Of a stretch of DNA of 8,305 nucleotides, positions 1 through 6,401 are shown piece by piece; position 1 is the first letter of the stretch; each line of letters starts with the position of its first letter. The translations under genes were made by a program, and so were the position numbers. The DNA is from Bacteroidales bacterium (lineage in GTDB: Bacteria; Bacteroidota; Bacteroidia; Bacteroidales; Muribaculaceae), in the NCBI GenBank assembly GCA_900767075.1, contig CAAFXX010000066.1, positions 1 through 8,305 on the forward strand, written 5' to 3'. The notes under the pieces are model-generated. The model searched no databases and was not told the origin of the DNA. It worked only from the letters and a program-made list of their open reading frames with translations.

Positions 1-504
1 AGCCGCGGCCTTTTGCGCATAATGCCTGGCGCGCTCTGTATGGCGGCGCTCACGCTGCCGGCTTGTAAGCCGACGGAGAAGAATTATCGTGCGGCATACG
101 ACGCCGCCAAGTCAAAACGTGAGGCAGCGGAGGCGGAGCAGATGATTCCCGCCACAGGGCTTCTGAGCGACGACGGTCCCGAGCTGCGGATAGTCGAAGG
201 CGATACGCTCTATGTGAGCCGCGACCGCCTGCGCTTCGGGGCGGGGGAGACCTTTGAAGGGGCATATACCGTCGGAGTAGGTATCTATCGCATGGATACC
301 AATGCCAGGGCGCAGGCTGAAAGGCTTAAGGAGGAGGGTTACGACTCAAGGGCACTGCAGACATCGGGCGACCGGTGGTACTGCACGGTGGGCGCTTTCG
401 CCACCGTCGACGAGGCGCGCGCCTTCATAAAGGAATTCCGCCATAAGAATAGCGGCTATCCTTATATAGGGCTGCCAGGAGCCCCGGTCATTCTGAAGAA
501 GTAG
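1..504 (+). CDS. SPOR-domain lipoprotein, 5' end at or beyond the window edge
   Basis: Small lipoprotein with a C-terminal SPOR domain, a fold known to bind denuded septal peptidoglycan glycan strands. The frame is open to base 1. A TTG at 13 and an ATG at 22 are possible starts, but both give a very short signal peptide, so the true start may lie just upstream of the window. Counting from the TTG, a hydrophobic stretch ends in a lipobox (LPAC, Cys18), followed by KPTEKNYRAAYDAAK and an Ala/Glu/Lys-rich helix to about residue 43. A linker follows to about 82. Residues 85-163 look like a SPOR repeat: YTVGVG opens it, and WYCTVGAF then DEARAFIKEF form the second half, matching the usual beta-alpha-beta pattern in which the strand ends in a 'vGpF'-like turn. 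A strong terminator lies downstream, so it ends its transcription unit. The family call is good; a specific cell-division role is inference. Confidence 0.8.
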   Translation, partial: SRGLLRIMPGALCMAALTLPACKPTEKNYRAAYDAAKSKREAAEAEQMIPATGLLSDDGPELRIVEGDTLYVSRDRLRFGAGETFEGAYTVGVGIYRMDTNARAQAERLKEEGYDSRALQTSGDRWYCTVGAFATVDEARAFIKEFRHKNSGYPYIGLPGAPVILKK

Positions 505-524
505 AGGCATAATAGCGGCTGTAG

Positions 525-544
525 GGGCGCAATATTTTGCGCCC
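525..544. repeat. GC-rich hairpin downstream of the SPOR gene
   Basis: Perfect 8-bp inverted repeat: GGGCGCAA at 525-532 and TTGCGCCC at 537-544, with a 4-nt loop TATT. It lies 20 bp after the SPOR stop codon. No T-run follows (the next bases are GCAAATAAAA), so it is a poor terminator by itself. It looks like a REP-type dispersed palindrome or an mRNA 3'-end stabiliser, but whether it recurs in the genome cannot be judged from this window. Confidence 0.5.
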
Positions 545-561
545 GCAAATAAAATGATAGG

Positions 562-614
562 GGCAATAAGCCCAATAAGCCCAATAAGCCCAATAAGCCC
601 AATATGCCCAATAG
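562..614. repeat. 9-bp tandem repeat array, consensus CCCAATAAG, about 5.9 copies
   Basis: Units start at 562 (GGCAATAAG, two mismatches), 571, 580 and 589 (three perfect copies), 598 (CCCAATATG, one mismatch) and 607 (8-nt partial, CCCAATAG). The edges have decayed while the core is identical, as expected for an array that expands and contracts by slipped-strand mispairing. It lies between a gene stop and a terminator, in no supported coding frame. On the minus strand it would read as a repeating Ile-Gly-Leu tripeptide, which I regard as an artefact. There are no spacers, so it is not CRISPR. Confidence 0.9.
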
Positions 615-617
615 AAA

Positions 618-663
618 CAGTCGGTCCTGTACGACCGGCCGGACAGGACCGACTGATTTTTTT
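618..663 (+). terminator. Strong intrinsic terminator of the SPOR-gene transcript
   Basis: The left arm 618-630 (CAGTCGGTCCTGT) is perfectly complementary to the right arm 643-655 (ACAGGACCGACTG). The 12-nt loop contains the self-complementary CCGGCCGG. After a single A comes a run of seven T at 657-663. The T-run is only on the + strand side (the other side has just AAA), so it terminates + strand transcription. It insulates the SPOR gene from the susCD operon. Confidence 0.92.
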
Positions 664-664
664 A

Positions 665-708
665 GCTGTCAAAATAATATAAAATCGGCATTATTGGTGT
701 CAAAATAA
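665..708. promoter_or_regulatory. Paired 13-bp direct repeat upstream of the susC promoter, candidate activator site
   Basis: G(C/G)TGTCAAAATAA occurs at 665-677 and again at 696-708 with one mismatch. The 31-bp spacing is close to three helical turns, so both copies would face the same side of the DNA. They sit about 60-105 bp upstream of the -33 element of the susC promoter and just after the terminator. The second copy also contains a short inverted pair (GTGT at 697-700, ACAC at 708-711). Such placement suits a dimeric activator such as a hybrid two-component regulator or a SusR-like protein. The regulator is not in the window and the role is inference. Confidence 0.35.
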
Positions 709-768
709 CACATTTATTTCAATCCTATTGCCAAATGCACAGTTTCCTTGTTAAAAAACTGACTAAAA

Positions 769-800
769 TTTGCATTTATTAAATTGTAATATTAAATTTG
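769..800 (+). promoter_or_regulatory. Bacteroidetes-type promoter for susCD
   Basis: TTTG at 769-772, a 20-bp spacer, then TAAATTTG at 793-800. This matches the established Bacteroides primary sigma-factor consensus TTTG-N19-21-TAnnTTTG at every fixed position. The expected transcription start is around 805-810, giving a leader of about 230 nt before the susC start codon. The surrounding region is strongly AT-rich. Confidence 0.75.
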
Positions 801-806
801 CGATAA

Positions 807-1037
807 TTTAAAAAGTTTACACATTAATTAACAAATCATCTTATTCTGATGTTAATTAGATGTCGGCATATCCATAAGCTGATCGAATTAATTCGAAACA
901 GACAGATCCTCAGGGAGTTGGCGTTATAAAACGCAAATCCCGGGAGGTTGAAGTCACAGAGGAAGTGTTTTTCAGGTGCTTCCGATACTTTTTGAGAAAA
1001 AGACGAACTATAAATATTATCTCTAAATTGTTAAAGT
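807..1037 (+). promoter_or_regulatory. Long structured 5' leader of the susCD operon
   Basis: About 230 nt between the predicted start site and the susC ATG, with four structures. (a) A hairpin at 825-858: TAATTAAC pairs with GTTAATTA, with an inner ATCA/TGAT pair. (b) A perfect 14-bp palindrome, TCGAATTAATTCGA, at 883-896. (c) A long interrupted hairpin at 908-947: CCTC/GAGG, GGGA/TCCC and GCGTT/AACGC around an ATAA tetraloop. (d) A hairpin at 961-983 (GGAAG/CTTCC plus GU pairs) followed five bases later by TTTTT at 989-993. That last T-run can instead pair within CTTTTT-GAG-AAAAAG at 988-1002. A 26-codon ORF lies at 849-929. No known riboswitch is recognised. The start site is predicted, so the 5' boundary is approximate. 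Confidence 0.45.
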
Positions 1038-4000
1038 ATGAGAAAACTGTTTTTAATCCTCATGGCGCTGATGGCGTGCAGCTGGAGCCTTATGGCACAG
1101 AACCGCTATTCGGGCACTGTTGTTGACGCGCTCAACAACGAGCCTCTGATAGGCGCCACAGTAATGCCGATCGGCGGGGGCCAGGGAGTGGCAACCGACG
1201 TTGACGGCAAGTTCGCAATTACGGTTACCTCGAACGTGCACCCGGTGAAGGTCTCCTACATCGGTTACAAGGAACAGACAGTGAAACTTTCCCCAAACAT
1301 GACGGTCTACCTTCAGAACACTTCGACCGATCTTGACGACGTTGTGGTTGTTGCCTACGGTACAGCCAACAAGGAATCCCTCACCGGCTCCGTGGCAGTT
1401 GTGGGTTCCAAGGAAATCGAGGATCGCCCCGTCACCTCAGTGACGAATGCCCTCGAAGGCAATGCCCCCGGTGTGCAGGTCAACAGCTCGACTGGTGCTC
1501 CCGGTTCATCCCCTTCAATCCGTATCCGCGGTTTCAACTCGTTTACAACGGCACAGGGCCCTCTCTATGTTGTCGACGGTATTCAGTATGAAGGCGACAT
1601 CGCCGCCCTTAACCCCGCCGATATCGAATCAATGTCCGTCCTTAAAGATGCCGCATCCTGCGCACTTTACGGTAGCCGCGGTGCCAACGGTGTCGTCCTG
1701 ATCACAACAAAGCGTGCCAAGAATGTAGGTAAAGTCGATGTTACCGCTACAGTCCGTATCGGCGCCTATGGACGTGCTCTTCCTTTCTACGACCGTCTCG
1801 GCGTTACAGACTGGATGGAGACTTCTCTTCGCAATAATGCCGCCGGAGGCGTGACATTAGGTCAGTATACCGATCTTGCGAATGCATTCAGAATGATAAA
1901 AGACAACTTCATCGGCAGTTATTGCGGTGGTACGAATGTATTTACTTCACCCGCATCGGAAGTATTTGATGAAAACGGTAAGGTTGTCGCCCAGTTCAAT
2001 CCTCTTTACACCGACCTTGACTGGTGGGATGCCATCTCGCAGACAGGTTTCCGCGAGGAATACAGCATCAATGCAGCCGGTGCAACCGAGAAGTTCAATT
2101 CATTCGCTTCTGTGTCCTACCTGAAGGAGAACGGTTATGTAATCAAGACAGACTACGAGCGCTTTACAGGTCGCGCAACAGTGAACTACAATCCTGTATC
2201 GTACTTCAGAATGGGTACAAACATTGATGTAAGCTATGTAAAGTCAGAGCAGAATACAGTAGACGCCGATAATCTTAACGCTGTCAACAACCCGTTCCTC
2301 ACGATGTTCAAGGCTCCTATAGCTCCATACTATGAGCATGACGAAGAGGGAAATATCATGTATGGTAAGGATGGATCCCCCATTTGGAATACCGGTCTGA
2401 TAAACAGAGGTGACAATGTGGCATGGGCTATGCGCCTTGACAAAGGCTCTCTCAATGCCATTTCGTTGAACGGCATGATTTACGGTACAGCCGTCCTTCC
2501 CTATGGATTTGAGTTCACGGTTCGCGGTTCAATGTTCCGCGACAAGACTACATATTCCTCCTACATGAACAATGAGGTAAGCTCGCAGAAAGGTCTCGGT
2601 GCAATGGACCAGACCAACACTCTGACAAAAGCCTATACGCTTAGCGAAACCCTTAACTGGAGCCATGATTACGGTCTGCATCATGTCGATGTAGTTCTTG
2701 TTCACGAGAACCGTAAGTCTGCATATGATCAGTCTTATGTAAACGTTTCCGGTCAAATGCTTCCCGGCATTTTCTCGCTCTCTAACTTCAAGGAGCCCGT
2801 TCAGGCTTCCGGCGCAGCAAACGCCTATACAACAGAGTCATATCTCGGTCGTGCGCGTTATAACTACAATCAGAAATATTTCGGTGAATTCTCTCTTAAC
2901 CGCGACGGCAGCTCCCAGTTCTACAAGGACAACCGCTGGGGCACATTCTGGAGTGTCGGTGCAAGCTGGATCATCTCCAAGGAAAAGTTCATGCACGATC
3001 TGAACTGGATCAATTATCTTAAACTTCGTGCCGCATACGGTTCAGTAGGTAACAATACCGCAGCCGGATATCAGGCATATCTTGATCTTTACAGTTTCTA
3101 CGAGAGCGCAATTCTTCCCACACAGATTGCAAACCGCAAGCTGAAATGGGAGGCAACCAAAACCCTTGACCTTGCTCTCGAAGGATCGCTCTTCAATGAC
3201 CGCTTCAACTTCAGCGTAGGCTACTTCAACAAAGTCAACTCCGACCTTATCTACAATGTGACGTACCCGATTTCAGAAGGGTCTCCGGGTGCAACTGGAA
3301 ACAACCCCTCGATTGCAACCAATGTCGGCGAGATGCTTAACCACGGATGGGAGCTCCAGTTCGGTGTCGACATCATCCGTAATAGAAACGTAAAATGGAA
3401 CTTCAGCATCGATGCTTCGTTCGTAACGAACAAGATCAACAAGCTTCCTAACGGACGTAATATCGTAGGGCAGGCACTTTTCCAGGGCAAGAGCCTCTAT
3501 GAGAAATATACCTATGAATATGCAGGTGTCGACCAGATGAACGGACGTGCCCTCTACTATATGAATCCCTATTCATATGATTATTATAAATACAATGATA
3601 ATGGTGTATGGGAATACGACGAAGAAGCTTATAATAAACAGGTGAATGCTGCCAAGGCCGATGCTGACGGTGACCAGTATGTCGAGATCAACGGTGTTCC
3701 TTACACCTACAAGACGCAGTATGCAGGCCGCAAGCTTATGGGTTCCGCACTTCCCGTTGTTTATGGATCATTCGGCTCGAACGTTTCATGGAAGGGCATC
3801 AACCTTGGTGTACTCTTCACTTACAGCCTCGGCGGCAAGACAACCGACAACAACTATCAAAGCCTTATGAGCGTAAGCAGCGACAGTCCCTCTGCCCTTC
3901 ATAAGGATATCCTCGGAGCATGGACTTCTGCTCCCGAAGGAATGACTCCCGAAAGTACTGACCGTCTGGACCCCAACGGAATCCCGTGTGTAAACTCGTA

Positions 4001-4271
4001 TTATAACAGTGATAATACCGCTTCCTCTTCACGTTGGCTTACAAGCTCGAGCTACCTCACCCTGAAGAATGTCAACCTGTCGTACGACCTTCCTATGAAA
4101 TGGGTATCGGCTCTCAAGCTTCAGAACATCAATCTCGGTTTCTCGATGGACAACGTATTCATTGTGTCAAAACGCAAAGGTATGAACCCGACGTATGGAT
4201 TCGCCGGCGGTCAGGGCGCCTACTTTGTCCCCAACCGTACGTACACTTTCCAGCTCAGCGTGAAGTTCTAA
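1038..4271 (+). CDS. SusC/RagA-family TonB-dependent outer-membrane transporter
   Basis: Outer-membrane importer that works with the SusD-like lipoprotein encoded 25 nt downstream and is energised by TonB-ExbBD. At 1077 residues it has normal full length for the family. Order of parts: a signal peptide at about 1-20 (Arg-Lys, hydrophobic core, cleavage near LMA/Q); a carboxypeptidase-regulatory-like beta-sandwich at about 23-95 (YSGTVVDALNNEPLIGATV, then DVDGKF and VSYIGY); a TonB-box-like VVVVAYG at 102-108; a plug at about 110-228 with IRIRGFNS (161-168), GPLYVVDG (174-181) and YGSRGANGVVLITTK (211-225); and a beta-barrel to the end. The barrel closes in YTFQLSVKF with the terminal Phe expected for BAM insertion. 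There is no N-terminal STN domain, so anti-sigma signalling through this protein is unlikely. The substrate cannot be read from sequence. The start codon directly precedes a good signal peptide; no strong Shine-Dalgarno is seen, as is usual in this phylum. Confidence 0.96.
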   Translation: MRKLFLILMALMACSWSLMAQNRYSGTVVDALNNEPLIGATVMPIGGGQGVATDVDGKFAITVTSNVHPVKVSYIGYKEQTVKLSPNMTVYLQNTSTDLDDVVVVAYGTANKESLTGSVAVVGSKEIEDRPVTSVTNALEGNAPGVQVNSSTGAPGSSPSIRIRGFNSFTTAQGPLYVVDGIQYEGDIAALNPADIESMSVLKDAASCALYGSRGANGVVLITTKRAKNVGKVDVTATVRIGAYGRALPFYDRLGVTDWMETSLRNNAAGGVTLGQYTDLANAFRMIKDNFIGSYCGGTNVFTSPASEVFDENGKVVAQFNPLYTDLDWWDAISQTGFREEYSINAAGATEKFNSFASVSYLKENGYVIKTDYERFTGRATVNYNPVSYFRMGTNIDVSYVKSEQNTVDADNLNAVNNPFLTMFKAPIAPYYEHDEEGNIMYGKDGSPIWNTGLINRGDNVAWAMRLDKGSLNAISLNGMIYGTAVLPYGFEFTVRGSMFRDKTTYSSYMNNEVSSQKGLGAMDQTNTLTKAYTLSETLNWSHDYGLHHVDVVLVHENRKSAYDQSYVNVSGQMLPGIFSLSNFKEPVQASGAANAYTTESYLGRARYNYNQKYFGEFSLNRDGSSQFYKDNRWGTFWSVGASWIISKEKFMHDLNWINYLKLRAAYGSVGNNTAAGYQAYLDLYSFYESAILPTQIANRKLKWEATKTLDLALEGSLFNDRFNFSVGYFNKVNSDLIYNVTYPISEGSPGATGNNPSIATNVGEMLNHGWELQFGVDIIRNRNVKWNFSIDASFVTNKINKLPNGRNIVGQALFQGKSLYEKYTYEYAGVDQMNGRALYYMNPYSYDYYKYNDNGVWEYDEEAYNKQVNAAKADADGDQYVEINGVPYTYKTQYAGRKLMGSALPVVYGSFGSNVSWKGINLGVLFTYSLGGKTTDNNYQSLMSVSSDSPSALHKDILGAWTSAPEGMTPESTDRLDPNGIPCVNSYYNSDNTASSSRWLTSSSYLTLKNVNLSYDLPMKWVSALKLQNINLGFSMDNVFIVSKRKGMNPTYGFAGGQGAYFVPNRTYTFQLSVKF

Positions 4272-4296
4272 ATCCAAATTCTTTAATTTAAGAAGT

Positions 4297-6141
4297 ATGA
4301 AAAGAAATAAAATATACATGGGGTTGTCGATGTTGATTTCGACAGCAGTCCTCGCCGGCTGCTCGAGCAGCTATCTTGACGTGGATCCCATTACAAACAT
4401 TCCCGTCGACAAGGCACTCAGCAGCCCTGATGGTTGCGAACTCGCGGTGCAGGGTATCTACGAGTCGATGAACAAACAGTATGCCGGTCTTGACTGGAAC
4501 GGCAACACCGGCGAGGCTTATGTCAGCAATGTCTGCAACGATGCCCTCGGTCCTGATCTCGTCTCAGGGCTCTGGGGTAACTATAACTCTTTCGGAAACT
4601 GGCAGCTGATGTCGAACGACCGTGCATTCGCAAGTTGTATCGGCTGGACATACTATTATACCATCATATCGCAGGCAAACCGAATCATCAATGCCATTCA
4701 CGTTGACGATGAAAACGCCGGTGACGGAAGTGAAACGGAAGATGCCGTTTCCGATGAGGACACGAGGGCGTTTAAGGCATGTCTTGCTCAGGCACTCACC
4801 ATGCGCGCACACGGCTATCAGAAGGTAATGGCGCTTTACGGACAGCGTTACGAGGACAGCCAGAACGGCGAGGCTCTCGGAATTGTCATCCGTCTTGACA
4901 ATGAGCATGAGAACGTGCCTCTGGCAAAGTATAAGGATGTCTTCGCGCTTATTTACAGCGATCTCGACAGAGCCCTAACGCTTTTTGAAGAGAGTGGATT
5001 CACCCGCGCCAATAAAGTTGCTGTCGATGCAAGCGTGGCACACGGCATCTATGCCCGAGCCGCCCTCATGAATCATGACTGGCAGCTCGCACAGCAGCAT
5101 GCAGCCGCTGCAAGAAAGGATTATACCATAATGGATGGGGATACTTACCTCAGCGGCTTCACATACGACTGCAGCGATTATATCTGGCACATGGACGATA
5201 AGTTCAATACGACTTATTATTGGAGCTGGGGTTCTCATAACTGCTGCAATGGCGGATACGTTCCCAACTGGGGATTTGGAGCCGGCGCCATCAATATCGA
5301 CCTTTATAATCAGACAGATGTGAATGACATACGCCGTAAGTGCTATGTGACTCCCGACAAACTGAGCTCACTCCCGAGACCCGCCAATCCCGGCAATGCC
5401 AAGCCTGCTGATTTCTATAGCCTTCAGGCTGCCAGCGCCACAGGTCCGTTCATTAACCTTACCACAGGCAGCGATTACAGTAAAGGCAAGAATGTGAAGA
5501 ACGCTCTTTATACAGCGCTTACAAACTACCTCTTCCTTTATGCGGAGAATACTTTCAAGGGAAATCTTGCTGACTATGCAGCCGATGATAATTTCTACAA
5601 TTATCAGACTCGCGCGTCAAGCGCATCGAATTCGAAATATGTGCTTGTCCGTGCAGGCATCTATGCCATGACAGAGAATCTGCCGTTCGGTGCCCAGCTC
5701 AAATTCTGGGGGCAGGTTCCTTACGGTAACCTGGCTTTCCCCTGGATGCGTGCTTCCGAGATGGCTCTCGCCGAAGCTGAGGCATATTATGAGATGGGCG
5801 ACGAGACAAATGCGAAAAAGTGTCTTACAGAACTTATGTCGAAGCGTGTCAGCGGCTATACCTGCAAGACATCCGGCGAGGCTCTTCGCGATGAGATCCG
5901 CATTAACCGCCGTATGGAACTCTTCATGGAAGGTCAGAACTTCACCGACTGCAAGCGCTGGAACATGACTGTCGAGCGTCGTTCATGGGTTAACCGTGAC
6001 CAGACTTCCGGCAACGCCACCGGCTTCCAGGTAATGCCCCCTCAGGATCCTTCGGCACAGCGTGGCTGGCGCTGGATGATTCCTTACACGGAGACGCAGT
6101 ATAATACAGCTATCGATAAGAAACTTCTTCAGGAAGATTAA
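4297..6141 (+). CDS. SusD/RagB-family nutrient-binding surface lipoprotein
   Basis: Ligand-binding lid of the SusC transporter. It begins 25 nt after the susC stop and so is cotranscribed and presumably coupled. A type II signal peptide ends in the lipobox LAGC with Cys22 as the lipidation site, followed by the SusD-typical start SSSYLDVDP. The N-terminal half (about 23-300) resembles SusD-like_3, with TPR-type helices including YYYTIISQANRIINAI and AQALTMRAHGYQ. The C-terminal half (RagB/SusD domain) ends in the usual block: ALAEAEAYYEMGD, EIRINRRMELFMEGQNFTDC then KRW, and IPYTETQYN close to the C terminus. The 614-residue length is normal to slightly long. Oddities are an acidic loop at 137-155 and an aromatic, Cys-containing stretch at 309-326 (W309, W311, C316-C317, Y321, W325) that may lie near the ligand site. 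The ligand is unknown; RagB-like peptide binding and SusD-like glycan binding are both open. Confidence 0.95.
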   Translation: MKRNKIYMGLSMLISTAVLAGCSSSYLDVDPITNIPVDKALSSPDGCELAVQGIYESMNKQYAGLDWNGNTGEAYVSNVCNDALGPDLVSGLWGNYNSFGNWQLMSNDRAFASCIGWTYYYTIISQANRIINAIHVDDENAGDGSETEDAVSDEDTRAFKACLAQALTMRAHGYQKVMALYGQRYEDSQNGEALGIVIRLDNEHENVPLAKYKDVFALIYSDLDRALTLFEESGFTRANKVAVDASVAHGIYARAALMNHDWQLAQQHAAAARKDYTIMDGDTYLSGFTYDCSDYIWHMDDKFNTTYYWSWGSHNCCNGGYVPNWGFGAGAINIDLYNQTDVNDIRRKCYVTPDKLSSLPRPANPGNAKPADFYSLQAASATGPFINLTTGSDYSKGKNVKNALYTALTNYLFLYAENTFKGNLADYAADDNFYNYQTRASSASNSKYVLVRAGIYAMTENLPFGAQLKFWGQVPYGNLAFPWMRASEMALAEAEAYYEMGDETNAKKCLTELMSKRVSGYTCKTSGEALRDEIRINRRMELFMEGQNFTDCKRWNMTVERRSWVNRDQTSGNATGFQVMPPQDPSAQRGWRWMIPYTETQYNTAIDKKLLQED

Positions 6142-6166
6142 TTCGATAACAGCTGAGTGTCATTTA

Positions 6167-6199
6167 AAGCGGGGTCTGCCGGAGAAGCGGACCCCGCTT
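6167..6199 (+). terminator. Hairpin after susD, probable terminator or processing site
   Basis: AAGCGGGGTC at 6167-6176 pairs perfectly with GACCCCGCTT at 6190-6199. The stem can extend inward by three more pairs (one GU), leaving a 7-nt loop, CGGAGAA. It lies 25 bp beyond the susD stop. The sequence after the stem is AATGGTTTAT, a poor U-tract, so termination may be incomplete and some readthrough into the downstream peptidase gene is possible. It may also act as a 3'-end stabiliser. Confidence 0.6.
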
Positions 6200-6279
6200 A
6201 ATGGTTTATATGCTAAAATTTTTATAAAGTTATAAAATTTTGCAAGCTAAATTTTGAGAATTGAGTTGTTTTCGCTTAA

Positions 6280-6312
6280 TTTGTTGACAATATAAGAGAA
6301 TTTGTAAAGTTG
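6280..6312 (+). promoter_or_regulatory. Probable Bacteroidetes-type promoter for the C10 peptidase gene
   Basis: TTTG at 6280-6283, a 21-bp spacer, then TAAAGTTG at 6305-6312. This matches TTTG-N19-21-TAnnTTTG with one mismatch (G for the first T of TTTG). The predicted start near 6318-6322 gives a leader of about 80 nt. That leader carries a seven-T run at 6325-6331 and a small dyad, TTCGT-A-ACGAA, at 6333-6343. The rest of 6200-6279 is AT-rich, with an imperfect inverted repeat of AAAATTTT type around 6213-6241, and contains no gene. Confidence 0.55.
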
Positions 6313-6401
6313 CACTGATTCCGATTTTTTTATTCGTAACGAAGGGCAGCTTAAACATATTACAGTTGAATTAAATCAAACTAACCGAGAAAGTGATTAA
6401 G

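Noticed and set aside
562..614. Possible CRISPR-like array
   Set aside because: The units are 9 bp and directly adjacent with no spacers, and no cas genes are present. It is a simple tandem repeat.
346..672. Minus-strand ORF of 108 codons with a repeating Ile-Gly-Leu stretch
   Set aside because: The tripeptide repeat is produced by the 9-bp DNA array, and the ORF runs antisense through the terminator and the SPOR gene. It has no recognisable domain or promoter.
664..1037. Cis-antisense small RNA promoter on the minus strand of the leader
   Set aside because: I looked for the reverse complement of TAnnTTTG (CAAAnnTA) and found no good match, so there is nothing to support a DonS-like antisense RNA here.
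965..1120. GTG-initiated frame overlapping the susC start, after a purine-rich GAGGAA
   Set aside because: The purine-rich stretch touches the GTG, too close to act as a Shine-Dalgarno, and the frame runs out of phase into the susC signal peptide.
1038..1380. Possible STN domain linking SusC to an ECF sigma/anti-sigma system
   Set aside because: After the signal peptide the protein goes directly into the carboxypeptidase-like domain and TonB box. No STN-like sequence or space for one is present.
4564..4908. Minus-strand ORF of 114 codons within susD
   Set aside because: Antisense shadow of the SusD N-terminal domain, with no independent start signals or domain.
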